The notes under the pieces: model-generated
What the model was told of the DNA's origin: nothing
Seen by the model: the letters and a program-made list of their open reading frames with translations, nothing else
The model's database searches: none
Position numbers and translations under genes: made by a program
Source: an uncultured Lachnospiraceae bacterium
GTDB taxonomy: Bacteria; Bacillota; Clostridia; Lachnospirales; Lachnospiraceae
DNA length: 61,819 bases
NCBI GenBank assembly: GCA_947630925.1
Contig: CANRJM010000011.1
Span: forward strand, 1-61,819
Direction of reading: 5' to 3'
In this document: one piece after another, positions 16,029 to 24,052 of the stretch
How the letters are laid out: the number at the start of each line of letters is the position of its first letter
Position numbering within the stretch: position 1 is the first letter of the stretch

Positions 16029-16090
16029 AATAACACATCCTTTCACGTTGTATTTTTATTGTGTCATTATTTTTTCCAGATTTAGAAATA

Positions 16091-16939
16091 TTATTCTTTA
16101 TCCTTTAGAAAAATCTGGTAAATTTCTCTTTTTGATACATTACGATCCGCTGCGGCTTTTTTCATTGCCTCTTTTCTGGTCATACCCTGTGATTCATAGT
16201 AGTATACATGTTCAGGGATAGAAAAGCTTTCCCATTGGGAGTGTTCTTGCGCTTCCAGTGTTTTTGGGGCAATGCCTTCTATTACGAGAACATATTCTCC
16301 CTTTGGAGCGTGTTCTTCAAAGTAGTCTATCGCAGAAGATAAATCAAATAGCTGCACACTTTCATGAAGCTTTGTTAATTCACGGCATAATGTAAGCTTT
16401 CGGTTGCCGAGAGCGTGATACAGCTCAGTAAGCGTTGTTTTCAAATGATGCGGCGCTTCGTATAAAATCGTGGTACGTGTTTCCTTTTTCAGATGTTCTA
16501 AAATCTGATGACGTTCTTTTTTGTTATGGGGAAGAAAGGCTTCGAATGCAAATCGTCTGGTTGGCAGACCTGACAGGGTTAAAGCAGTGATGCAGGCACA
16601 TGCTCCAGGCAGGGAAGTAACAGTAAGGCCGGCAAGATATGCCTGTCTTACAATTTCTTCGCCGGGATCGGAAATAGCGGGTGTTCCGGCGTCTGTAACC
16701 AATGCAATGTTAGCGCCTTCTAACAATTTGTTTACCAAATAGACGGCTTTATCTACTTTATTATGTTCATGATAGCTGGTCATAGGGGTTTTGATATGAA
16801 AGTGATTCAAAAGCTTAATTGTATTACGGGTATCTTCTGCGGCGATTAAATCTACCTCTTTCAGCGTGCGGAGGACGCGGAAGGTAATATCTTCCAGATT
16901 TCCAATAGGGGTAGCGCATAAATATAGGGTTCCTTGCAT
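16091..16939 (-). CDS. rsmI: 16S rRNA (cytidine1402-2'-O)-methyltransferase
   Basis: Methylates the ribose of C1402 in the decoding centre of 16S rRNA using S-adenosylmethionine. The 282-residue protein begins MQGTLYLCATPIGNLEDIT, the hallmark of the family, then AAEDTRNT, VTDAGTPAISDPGE (SAM-binding loop, about residues 79-92) and LPGACA. Start at 16939 is chosen because GGAG lies 8 bases upstream and the family N-terminus begins there; a longer frame from 17029 would run into trmN6. The C-terminal tail (EGMTRKEAMKKAAADRNVSKREIYQIF type) is the normal HTH-like end. The gene lies 16 bases after trmN6 in the same run, as in Bacillus (yabB-yabC). Confidence 0.95.
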   Translation of the reverse strand: MQGTLYLCATPIGNLEDITFRVLRTLKEVDLIAAEDTRNTIKLLNHFHIKTPMTSYHEHNKVDKAVYLVNKLLEGANIALVTDAGTPAISDPGEEIVRQAYLAGLTVTSLPGACACITALTLSGLPTRRFAFEAFLPHNKKERHQILEHLKKETRTTILYEAPHHLKTTLTELYHALGNRKLTLCRELTKLHESVQLFDLSSAIDYFEEHAPKGEYVLVIEGIAPKTLEAQEHSQWESFSIPEHVYYYESQGMTRKEAMKKAAADRNVSKREIYQIFLKDKE

Positions 16940-16955
16940 AGATACAGCTCCATTT

Positions 16956-17699
16956 CTAATGCTCGTAGATATCCAGTAATTGTCTGGTGTAAACGTTGGA
17001 ATCTTCATATACAATAATAGGCGGTTCAATTTTTATCATGGATTTGCCGCCCTTAACAGCTTCTAACAAAACCATATTCGGCTCTTTTTGAATATAAGGA
17101 TATACGAGACACATTCGTTTTGGTTCTAACTGATATTTTATCAGAGTTTGAAAAATTTCTGCCAGGCGGAAAGGACGATGAACCATGTACAAACTTTTTT
17201 TAGGCTTAAGCACATAGGAACTTTCGCGAATGACATCTTCTAAAGTGCAAAAAATTTCGTGGCGTGCAGCGGCTTTTGGAAGATTTGGATTTTTTAGACC
17301 GTGCCGGTCGTTCATGTATGGCGGGTTCGTTACCACGGCGTCGAAGGTTTGATTGCCAAAAAAAGCAGAGGCATTTACCAGATTGCCTGTGGTAATATGA
17401 ATCCGGTTTTCCAGATGATTATAGGCAACGCTGCGCCGCGCCATATCAGCGCTTTCTTCCTGGATTTCCAATCCCTCAAAAAATTCAGCATTTGTTTTAG
17501 CCGCAAGGAGGATTGGAAGGATTCCGTTTCCCGTTCCCAAATCAAGAACTTTTTTACAGTTTTTCAGTTTTGCAAAGGAAGAAAGAAGCACGGCATCCAT
17601 TCCAAAGCAAAATTTATCGGGATTTTGTATAATCTTATACCCATTACGCTGCAGATCATCCAGACGTTCGCCGGGGTGTAAATAACTTTTTGCATTCAT
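16956..17699 (-). CDS. trmN6: tRNA1(Val) adenine-37 N6-methyltransferase-like protein
   Basis: A 247-residue Rossmann-fold SAM-dependent methyltransferase. The SAM loop is VLDLGTGNGILPILLA (about residues 50-65) and the amino-group methylation motif is VVTNPPYM (about 122-129), followed by RHEIFCTLEDVI. It matches the TrmN6/YabB family, which methylates N6 of A37 in some tRNAs; the exact target in Clostridia is less certain. The N-terminal ERLDDLQRNGYKIIQNPDKFCFGMDAVLLSSF is typical. It sits between ricT and rsmI, the order known from Bacillus subtilis, with 23-base and 16-base gaps. Confidence 0.88.
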   Translation of the reverse strand: MNAKSYLHPGERLDDLQRNGYKIIQNPDKFCFGMDAVLLSSFAKLKNCKKVLDLGTGNGILPILLAAKTNAEFFEGLEIQEESADMARRSVAYNHLENRIHITTGNLVNASAFFGNQTFDAVVTNPPYMNDRHGLKNPNLPKAAARHEIFCTLEDVIRESSYVLKPKKSLYMVHRPFRLAEIFQTLIKYQLEPKRMCLVYPYIQKEPNMVLLEAVKGGKSMIKIEPPIIVYEDSNVYTRQLLDIYEH

Positions 17700-17722
17700 A
17701 ATACATTTGTTCCTGTCAGGCT

Positions 17723-18880
17723 TTAATGCGTTTTGTGGTTTCGATAGCTTTTATTTTTACCGCGGTAATTTGCATTCTTCTTATTCCGGCTGCTTTTGTT
17801 GGAAGTTTTTTCCGGATGCCCGGAAAGCTCTTCTTCCTCATGGAAGGGCGATTGTTTCTTGTATGGCTCGTTTTTCGCCTGCCGTTTGTTTTTATAATGC
17901 GGCTTTCTGCTGCTGTGGGAAGACTTTGATGACGCTTCAGAAGATGCTTTTTCATCAGTGTTTTCCTCAATATCTTCATTTTCCAACTGTTCCAGCTCTC
18001 TTAAAGCAACTTCATCTAACTCTTCTTCCGGCAGGTCGGAATTTTTTCGGTTGGCCATACGGTGCTCGTCTTCAAAATACAGCTCATCAGCCGGATATTC
18101 CAGAATTTCTTTTTCATCATTCGCTTTAGTAATAATGACTTTTACTTTTTGCTTTAATACGCTGACATTCCAAACTTCGCCTGTAAATCCATCCGGTGTA
18201 GTTACCTTTGCTCCAATATTTGGCAGAGAGCGGTTCAGGTACTCGTATGCTTCTTCTTCATTTTTCAGGCAGCACATAAGACGTCCGCAGACTCCTGAAA
18301 TTTTTGCCGGATTCAGGGAAAGATTTTGTTCTTTTGCCATTTTAATTGATACCGGAACAAAGTCAGTCAGATAGGTATGACAGCAGAGCGGACGGCCGCA
18401 CATGCCCATACCGCCTAGAAGTTTTGTTTCATCGCGCACGCCGATTTGACGAAGCTCAATACGCGTCCGGAAAACAGACGCCAAATCTTTTACCAATTCC
18501 CGAAAATCAATTCTTCCATCCGCCGTAAAATAAAAAAGCAGTTTATTTCTGTCAAATGTATATTCGCAGTCAATCAGTTTCATATCAAGGCCATGATTTT
18601 TAATCTTTTTCAGACAAATCTCAAAGGCTTCTTTTTCCAACTGCACATTTTCTTCAAAAACTGAGTCATCTTCTGGCGTTGCAAGGCGTATTACTTTTTT
18701 TAAAGGTTGTACAATTTTATCATCTTCCATTTCTTTTGGCGCCAGAGATACCGTTCCAAACTCAATGCCGCGCGCCGTCTCGACCAGAACGTGATCCCCC
18801 TTTTTTATCTGCAGACCGTCGGGATCAAAGTAGTAGGTCTTTCCTGATCTCCTAAAACGTACTCCTATTATAAGTGTCAT
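17723..18880 (-). CDS. ricT: PSP1-domain protein RicT (YaaT)
   Basis: A 385-residue cytoplasmic protein. The PSP1 domain (about residues 1-270) carries a cysteine cluster, GMCGRPLCCHTYL and GVCGRLMCCLKNEEEAY, which in Bacillus YaaT (RicT) helps bind iron-sulfur clusters in the Ric complex with YlbF and YmcA. That complex stimulates RNA maturation by RNase Y and affects sporulation and competence. The last 100 residues are a long acidic then basic low-complexity tail rich in serine, lysine and asparagine, longer than in Bacillus (about 275 residues), probably disordered. Its place after holB is conserved in Firmicutes. Confidence 0.9.
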   Translation of the reverse strand: MTLIIGVRFRRSGKTYYFDPDGLQIKKGDHVLVETARGIEFGTVSLAPKEMEDDKIVQPLKKVIRLATPEDDSVFEENVQLEKEAFEICLKKIKNHGLDMKLIDCEYTFDRNKLLFYFTADGRIDFRELVKDLASVFRTRIELRQIGVRDETKLLGGMGMCGRPLCCHTYLTDFVPVSIKMAKEQNLSLNPAKISGVCGRLMCCLKNEEEAYEYLNRSLPNIGAKVTTPDGFTGEVWNVSVLKQKVKVIITKANDEKEILEYPADELYFEDEHRMANRKNSDLPEEELDEVALRELEQLENEDIEENTDEKASSEASSKSSHSSRKPHYKNKRQAKNEPYKKQSPFHEEEELSGHPEKTSNKSSRNKKNANYRGKNKSYRNHKTH

Positions 18881-18906
18881 AATTGATTTAGTCCTTTCTA
18901 TGCCCT

Positions 18907-19896
18907 TTATTCTTTGATGGTCAAAATAAGTAATTCGATTGCAGTATCAAAATTTACGTTTGCATCCAAACGGATTTTTGCTTTGTCAATCGCTTTAATA
19001 ATGTTTTCTATATCCTCATAGTTGCGGGAAGCCGCCTGCTGGGAAATTGCCTTATATTCTTCCCGATATAAGAGAATATTTGCATCTTTCGTTACTTTAA
19101 ACATCAAAACGTCACGATACCAAAGCAACATCAGATCTAAATATTCTGTGATTTTCCCTTTATGCCGGCTGAGCTCTTTGATAAAAGCCATAATATCAGG
19201 GAGCTCCATCTCATCTATTCTTTTTAACAGGCGAAGTGTATCTTCTTTCATTTCATGAAAATCTTCGGAGGAAGCAAAATCAATTGCTTTGCCTACGTTT
19301 CCCTGGCAAAAACCTGCTGCGATTTTCGCCTGTTCCGGTTCCATCTGAAGATTTTTAATAAGATATTCTGTAATAATCTCTGTGTCCAATGGTTTTGTGT
19401 TTAATAAAACACATCTTGACTGAACCGTTTGAAGCAGATTTTTTGCGTTGTCAGTAATCAATAAAATAACAGCATATTCCGGCGGTTCTTCTATCGTTTT
19501 TAAAAGGGCGTTTTGCGCCTGTTCTGTCATTTGGTCCGCATCCGGTATAATATAAACTTTATGGTTGCTGCTATAAGGTTTAATCGTAATATCGTTGATT
19601 AACTGGTCGCGGATATCGTCTACGCCAATGCTTGCTTTTTCATGTACAATAAAACGAACGTCCGGATGATTGTTTGATTCAACTTGAAGACAGGATTTGC
19701 AGTGGCCGCAAGCGTCCCCCAGTTCTGTTTTATTTTCACAGAGCAGGGTCTTTGTCAGAGCGGAAGCAAGTAATTTTCTGCCGGAACCTGTCTCTCCGTT
19801 GATAATATAGGCATGTGAAATGTTATTTGTTTTTATGCCTTCAAGAAGATGTTTTTTTACTTTATCCTGTCCTATAATATCGTTAAAATTTGCCAT
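18907..19896 (-). CDS. holB: DNA polymerase III delta-prime subunit
   Basis: A 329-residue AAA+ clamp-loader subunit. It starts MANFNDIIGQDKVKKHLLEGI; the GGAG at 8-10 bases upstream of 19896 favours this ATG over the one at 19908. The zinc module is C-GDACGHCKSC (about residues 52-69), the nucleotide-site remnant is NGETGSGRK, and NALLKTIEEPPEY plus the sensor-1 region follow. Delta-prime is the stator of the clamp loader that opens the beta clamp onto primed DNA. The position between yaaR and ricT matches Bacillus. Confidence 0.93.
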   Translation of the reverse strand: MANFNDIIGQDKVKKHLLEGIKTNNISHAYIINGETGSGRKLLASALTKTLLCENKTELGDACGHCKSCLQVESNNHPDVRFIVHEKASIGVDDIRDQLINDITIKPYSSNHKVYIIPDADQMTEQAQNALLKTIEEPPEYAVILLITDNAKNLLQTVQSRCVLLNTKPLDTEIITEYLIKNLQMEPEQAKIAAGFCQGNVGKAIDFASSEDFHEMKEDTLRLLKRIDEMELPDIMAFIKELSRHKGKITEYLDLMLLWYRDVLMFKVTKDANILLYREEYKAISQQAASRNYEDIENIIKAIDKAKIRLDANVNFDTAIELLILTIKE

Positions 19897-19958
19897 AATA
19901 TACTCCATTTCTGCGTAAAAACGCTGATGCTGTTAAATGAATATGCCGTTTTATAGTA

Positions 19959-20399
19959 TTAAGTCAGAATATCTAAAAGCAGACCGCGTATTTCGTCAAT
20001 TTTACTAAGAATAGTAATCGTATCTTTCTCTTCCTGCAGAAGTTCTTCTGCCAGTTCATCTAAAGTCTGGTTTATTTTTTTTATAATGCCGTAGACACGA
20101 TGTCGTCCCTTTCTGTCAAGAAAGTTTTCACGGCTGAATTCATGCGTATGCGTTGCGATTTCGTTCATAAAATTCTGAATCAGCTTTCGGTACTGTTTCA
20201 TGTCCCGGATATCCATACGTTTGCTTAAGCGGTTACCCTGCTGTATAATGTCTTCCATCATGAGGGAAAGCTGTGATTGCAATTCATTTTCTTCCAGGCT
20301 GCTTAACAGGGCAAAGCGAAAAGAACTGTCGGCTTCTGATGAAGTAGGCTGCTGTGTTGTCTGCACCAGTTGCTGCATGGAATTTACTTTTAAATCCAT
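19959..20399 (-). CDS. yaaR: YaaR family protein (DUF327)
   Basis: A 146-residue, strongly helical, charged protein without membrane segments. Features of the family are visible in MEDIIQQGNRLSKRMDIRDMKQYRKLIQNF and the C-terminal ILSKIDEIRGLLLDIL. No enzymatic residues are evident. It sits between tmk and holB as in Bacillus subtilis, where yaaR follows yaaQ; the yaaQ gene is absent here. Function is unknown. Confidence 0.85.
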   Translation of the reverse strand: MDLKVNSMQQLVQTTQQPTSSEADSSFRFALLSSLEENELQSQLSLMMEDIIQQGNRLSKRMDIRDMKQYRKLIQNFMNEIATHTHEFSRENFLDRKGRHRVYGIIKKINQTLDELAEELLQEEKDTITILSKIDEIRGLLLDILT

Positions 20400-20420
20400 A
20401 TCACAAATCTCCTTTCTATA

Positions 20421-21050
20421 TTACAGGAAAAAATGTTTTGTCCTGTTCCAGATATCGTCAGAAACTTGTTCCATACTCTGGTTGCCGTCAATCAGAATAA
20501 TGGTTTCCTGTTCCCGTAATCTATCAATTAATTCAAGATAGCGGTTTCTTACTTCCGTCAGTCTCTCCTTTGTTTCAAATAAATCTTTGTGAAAACGCTC
20601 TTTTGCCATGCGTTCCAAAGTAATATCAGGAGCCACGTCTATAAAAATGTGGCAGTCCGGGTGAAGCGTATCTGCGGCTGCAGCATTTAACTGCATTACC
20701 CAATCCAGAGGGACACGAACGCTCTGATAGGCATAACTGGACAGAAGATAACGGTCACAGATAACATGAATCCCACTTTCAAGTTTTGGGCAGATACCGT
20801 CGGTTTCATTTAAAAGATGGTCCAGGCGGTCGGCTGCAAAGAGGGCGGCAAGCGTCCGCTCATCTGCTTTCATCCGTCCGGAAAGATATTGACGCAGCAG
20901 GGAGCCAATTGGTCCGGTTGACGGTTCCAGTGTTTCATAGCAGGGAGCCTGACATTGCTCTATTCGTTTTTTTAATAAGTTTATCTGCGTGCTTTTTCCG
21001 CTTCCATCAATTCCTTCAAAAGCGATAAAACGTCCTTTCATACGGTTCAT
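20421..21050 (-). CDS. tmk: Thymidylate kinase
   Basis: Phosphorylates dTMP to dTDP with ATP. The 209-residue protein has the P-loop FEGIDGSGKST (about residues 11-21), the substrate motif DRYLLSSYAYQ (about 98-108) and the LID-region arginines (ERMAKER). The ATG at 21050 has GGAGATG upstream; MKGRF at residue 4 is an alternative start. It is followed by yaaR after 21 bases. Besides replication, it completes thymidine salvage linked to the pyrimidine genes at 5358-8030. Confidence 0.94.
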   Translation of the reverse strand: MNRMKGRFIAFEGIDGSGKSTQINLLKKRIEQCQAPCYETLEPSTGPIGSLLRQYLSGRMKADERTLAALFAADRLDHLLNETDGICPKLESGIHVICDRYLLSSYAYQSVRVPLDWVMQLNAAAADTLHPDCHIFIDVAPDITLERMAKERFHKDLFETKERLTEVRNRYLELIDRLREQETIILIDGNQSMEQVSDDIWNRTKHFFL

Positions 21051-21091
21051 AATGGTTCATCTCCTATATACAGGCAATTGCTCCGCAGTTA

Positions 21092-22258
21092 TCAGACGGA
21101 ATCCTGTTGATTAATCCAAATAGCATTCCCTCTGCGACTTGCATCAGAGCAGGCCGCAAATACGGCATCTTCAATGGCATAGGCGCTTTTATATTGAATG
21201 ATCCCTGCATTTAAGGTAAAAGCTTCGGACTGTCTTTGTTGTATCGACGACACAAATTTTTGCGCAGCGCTGAGCGCCTGTTCCTCTGTTGTTTCCGTAA
21301 GAAGACAAACAATCTGGTTGTTTCCAAACCGGGCAATCAGATCCGTAATACGGCTTGTTGCTTTGATAATACTGGCGCAGTAGCAAAGACAGGGAATTTC
21401 TCTGGAATTGTCCTTACAAAGAAGCTGAAATGCAACCAGAGATAATGGATTATGGTGACGTTTAAAACGCTCAATCTCCTTTAATGCTTCGTCATAAAAG
21501 CCGTTTTCGCTTAGCAGACCGGTTAAAGGGTCTTTTTTTGATACTGCGCTTTCATATAAAGAAACCGGATCATAATTTTTCCGCCGCTGTGCCATCAGTT
21601 TAAATTTTAATGTTGCCTGTTTGACAGAACGGATACCCAGACAGACTTTCCAGGAAGTACCGTCATAGGCGGTATATTTATGTGTTGTAGACTGGGCGGT
21701 TTGGGAAGTCTGCAAATCCATATCGTTGACAATTACGGCAAATTCCCTAACCTGATCATAGATGTATTCTCCAATACGGCATCGATTGTATTTGCGGTAT
21801 GGCTGAATACGATAGTCCTGCATTTCAAAGCAGTCACTGACGGCTTCGCGCCATGCGCAAAACTGTGTTTCGGAAATCCGTTGTTGATCTTCTGCAGTCA
21901 GGCAGGAGTAGGCATTTGCCCAGTTTTTGGTATATAATGCATGAAAAAACTGATCTAAAATATTTTTAGCTGTATCATACTGTGTACCGGTTGGCGGCTG
22001 TGTATGAGGAAAAACAAATAACTTGCGCTGCGTGCAGTGATCCTGCCAAAGACGGTGATACTCTGCTCTTTTATCAGCATTGCTTAATATTTCATATGCT
22101 TCGTTGATATCCATCATACGCAAATCTTCGTTAGCATTTCTGCTGCTATCCGGGTGGTACAGGGTACATAACTTATGATAAGCGGCTTTGATAACATCCG
22201 GGGATGCATCATGATGTACCTGTAAAATCTGATAATAATCTTTAAATTGTGAAGGCAA
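21092..22258 (-). CDS. DnaJ-domain protein fused to a degenerate GGDEF domain
   Basis: A 388-residue fusion. Residues about 6-72 are a J-domain (DYYQILQVHHDASPDVIKAAYHKL, with the essential HPD at 35-37), which should stimulate an Hsp70 (DnaK). Residues about 90-230 form a middle region with aromatic and charged residues that I do not recognise. Residues about 243-385 have the layout of a GGDEF domain (DPLTGLLSENGFYDEAL, then ITDLIARFGNNQIVCLLTETTEEQA), but the signature loop is FGNNQ (311-315), so diguanylate cyclase activity is not expected. There are no membrane spans. It is the first gene of the tmk-rsmI run, with its own promoter about 90 bases upstream, 41 bases before tmk. Confidence 0.72.
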   Translation of the reverse strand: MPSQFKDYYQILQVHHDASPDVIKAAYHKLCTLYHPDSSRNANEDLRMMDINEAYEILSNADKRAEYHRLWQDHCTQRKLFVFPHTQPPTGTQYDTAKNILDQFFHALYTKNWANAYSCLTAEDQQRISETQFCAWREAVSDCFEMQDYRIQPYRKYNRCRIGEYIYDQVREFAVIVNDMDLQTSQTAQSTTHKYTAYDGTSWKVCLGIRSVKQATLKFKLMAQRRKNYDPVSLYESAVSKKDPLTGLLSENGFYDEALKEIERFKRHHNPLSLVAFQLLCKDNSREIPCLCYCASIIKATSRITDLIARFGNNQIVCLLTETTEEQALSAAQKFVSSIQQRQSEAFTLNAGIIQYKSAYAIEDAVFAACSDASRRGNAIWINQQDSV

Positions 22259-22341
22259 TCAGAAGCACCTCCTTTTTCCCAAGATATCCTTGCTTCTCCT
22301 CTGTTTTTTGTGCTATTTTTCAGACGTCAACAGTTACTATA

Positions 22342-22370
22342 ATCATACGCTTTTTTGGGCATATTTGCAA
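22342..22370 (-). promoter_or_regulatory. Promoter of the dnaJ-like/tmk/holB/rsmI run
   Basis: On the minus strand TTGCAA (22370-22365), 17-base spacer, TATGAT (22347-22342). The start point near 22335 leaves a leader of about 77 bases. No other good promoter was seen between the genes down to 16091, where gaps are 16-62 bases. Confidence 0.55.
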
Positions 22371-22463
22371 GAGCTTTCCCAGGCAGATACTGCTTATGCA
22401 GTAAGATTTCCGCGCCATTTTTTTCCATGAGACAATATTTTTCGTATCTTTGCGGTTTCCGAC

Positions 22464-22511
22464 CAAATAAAAAAGGAGTTTTTACAGAGATTTTACTCAT
22501 AAAAACTCCTT
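22464..22511 (-). terminator. Terminator of murA
   Basis: Perfect 12-bp stem, AAGGAGTTTTTA (22473-22484) with TAAAAACTCCTT (22500-22511), loop of 15, followed on the minus strand by TTTTTTATTT. It lies 24 bases beyond the murA stop. Confidence 0.72.
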
Positions 22512-22534
22512 CATTTTGTATAAGGTTTGCTTCA

Positions 22535-23836
22535 TCATCCTGCCTTTAATTTAAATTTCTGAACGGCTCTTTCATCATCAACCGGAATTTTTTCCATAAC
22601 AGCGCCCAATGCACCCATTTTTGTTTCAAAGCATTCATAGCCGCGTTCGATATACTGGATAGAATCGATAGTGGTATAACCGTCAGCGACTAATCCGGCG
22701 ACAACCAATGCAGCGCCGGCGCGAAGATCTGGTGCGCTCAGGGAAGCCCCGGATAAATCTTCAGAGCCCTCAATAATTGCAACATTTCCTTCTACTTTAA
22801 TAGAAGCGCCCATGCGGGTAAGTTCATCAACATATTTAAAACGGTTTTCAAAAATACTTTCCGTTACCGTACTGGTACCTTCAGACAGCGCTAAAAGCGT
22901 TGCGATTTGGGGCTGCATATCAGTAGGGAACCCCGGATATGGCAATGTCTTAATCTGTGTATGACTTAAACGTCCTGTTGCTGAAACACGGATTGCGTCA
23001 TCAAATTCTTCAACTGTAGCGCCGATTTCTGTCAGTTTGCCGGAAATTGCCTCTAAATGTTTAGGAATAACATTTTTAATCAGTACATTTCCTTTGGTGG
23101 CGGCAGCAGCAACCATAAATGTGCCTGCTTCAATCTGATCCGGAATAATGGAATATTCGCTGGCGTGTAGTTTTTCTACGCCGTTAATACGGATTTTATC
23201 CGTACCGGCGCCTTTGATATCAGCTCCCATACTGTTTAGGAAGTTGGCAACGTCAACAATATGCGGTTCTTTTGCAGCATTTTCCAATACAGTGCGTCCT
23301 TCCGCCATGCAGGATGCAAGCATAATATTAATCGTAGCGCCTACCGATACAACATCCAAAAATATGTGATTTCCAACAAGATGTTCTGCCTGTGTATCAA
23401 TCATACCTCTTTCAATATTTACCTCCGCACCAAGCGCGCGGAATCCTTTTAAATGTTGGTCAATAGGACGGCTTCCGATATCGCATCCGCCGGGAAGTGC
23501 AACGGTAGCTTTTGCATATTTACCAAGTAATGCGCCGAGCAGATAATAGGAAGCACGTATTTTTCGGATAGAATCAGAGTCTATGGTAAAGTTGGAAATA
23601 GTGCTGCCGTTAATCTTTACAACGTGGGAATTTATACGTTTTACTGTTGCGCCAATACCTTCAATGGTTTCCAAAAGGACATTGATATCTCTTACATCGG
23701 GCAAATTATCAATGACTACAGTGTCGTCGGTCATGATAGCGGCGGCAAGAATACCCAAAGCGGCATTTTTTGCGCCGCTGATTGTTACTTCCCCGCGAAG
23801 AGGGATGCCGCCTTTTATAATATATTGATTTTCCAT
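22535..23836 (-). CDS. murA: UDP-N-acetylglucosamine 1-carboxyvinyltransferase
   Basis: First committed step of peptidoglycan synthesis: transfers enolpyruvate from PEP to UDP-GlcNAc. The 433-residue protein begins MENQYIIKGGIPLRGEVTISGAKNAAL style; start at 23836 is chosen for GAGGTG 6-7 bases upstream. The active-site loop is PGGCDIGSRPIDQHL with the reactive cysteine at residue 118, so fosfomycin sensitivity of this copy is expected. The substrate motif DLRAGAALVVAGL is near residue 368. It is a single gene between a consensus promoter (23991-24018) and a terminator (22464-22511). Low-GC Gram-positives often carry two copies (murA, murAB/murZ); which one this is cannot be told. Confidence 0.94.
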   Translation of the reverse strand: MENQYIIKGGIPLRGEVTISGAKNAALGILAAAIMTDDTVVIDNLPDVRDINVLLETIEGIGATVKRINSHVVKINGSTISNFTIDSDSIRKIRASYYLLGALLGKYAKATVALPGGCDIGSRPIDQHLKGFRALGAEVNIERGMIDTQAEHLVGNHIFLDVVSVGATINIMLASCMAEGRTVLENAAKEPHIVDVANFLNSMGADIKGAGTDKIRINGVEKLHASEYSIIPDQIEAGTFMVAAAATKGNVLIKNVIPKHLEAISGKLTEIGATVEEFDDAIRVSATGRLSHTQIKTLPYPGFPTDMQPQIATLLALSEGTSTVTESIFENRFKYVDELTRMGASIKVEGNVAIIEGSEDLSGASLSAPDLRAGAALVVAGLVADGYTTIDSIQYIERGYECFETKMGALGAVMEKIPVDDERAVQKFKLKAG

Positions 23837-23990
23837 ATTGCACCTCATAAAATTCAATCTAGTCATCAAATTTATTGCGTAATTACAGTTATTATTCCGT
23901 CATTCTCTTTTCCGTTTTGCTTTTTCATGTTTATCTACAAGTGTAGAATACGCTTTTTTCTAATAACCGAAGCATAATTGACATATCAAT

Positions 23991-24018
23991 ATTATAATCA
24001 ATTAATATGATATGTCAA
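23991..24018 (-). promoter_or_regulatory. Consensus promoter of murA inside a 16-bp inverted repeat
   Basis: On the minus strand TTGACA (24018-24013), 16-base spacer, TATAAT (23996-23991): both boxes perfect. The whole promoter is part of an inverted repeat, TTGACATATC and its complement at the two ends (23979-24019), with TAATAT/ATATTA inside. The predicted start near 23984 leaves a murA leader of about 148 bases. A palindrome over both boxes could be a repressor site or form a cruciform in supercoiled DNA. Confidence 0.65.
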
Positions 24019-24052
24019 TAAGAAATGAAAAAGAATAACGGATAGGATTCTC

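Noticed and set aside
22263-22460. Possible small gene in the plus strand between the dnaJ-like gene and murA
   Set aside because: The 64-codon frame has no ribosome binding site and lies across the promoter and terminator of the flanking minus-strand genes.
23979-24019. AT-rich palindrome as a terminator for the OLD-family gene
   Set aside because: It has no T-run after it on the minus strand and contains a perfect promoter for murA, which explains it better.
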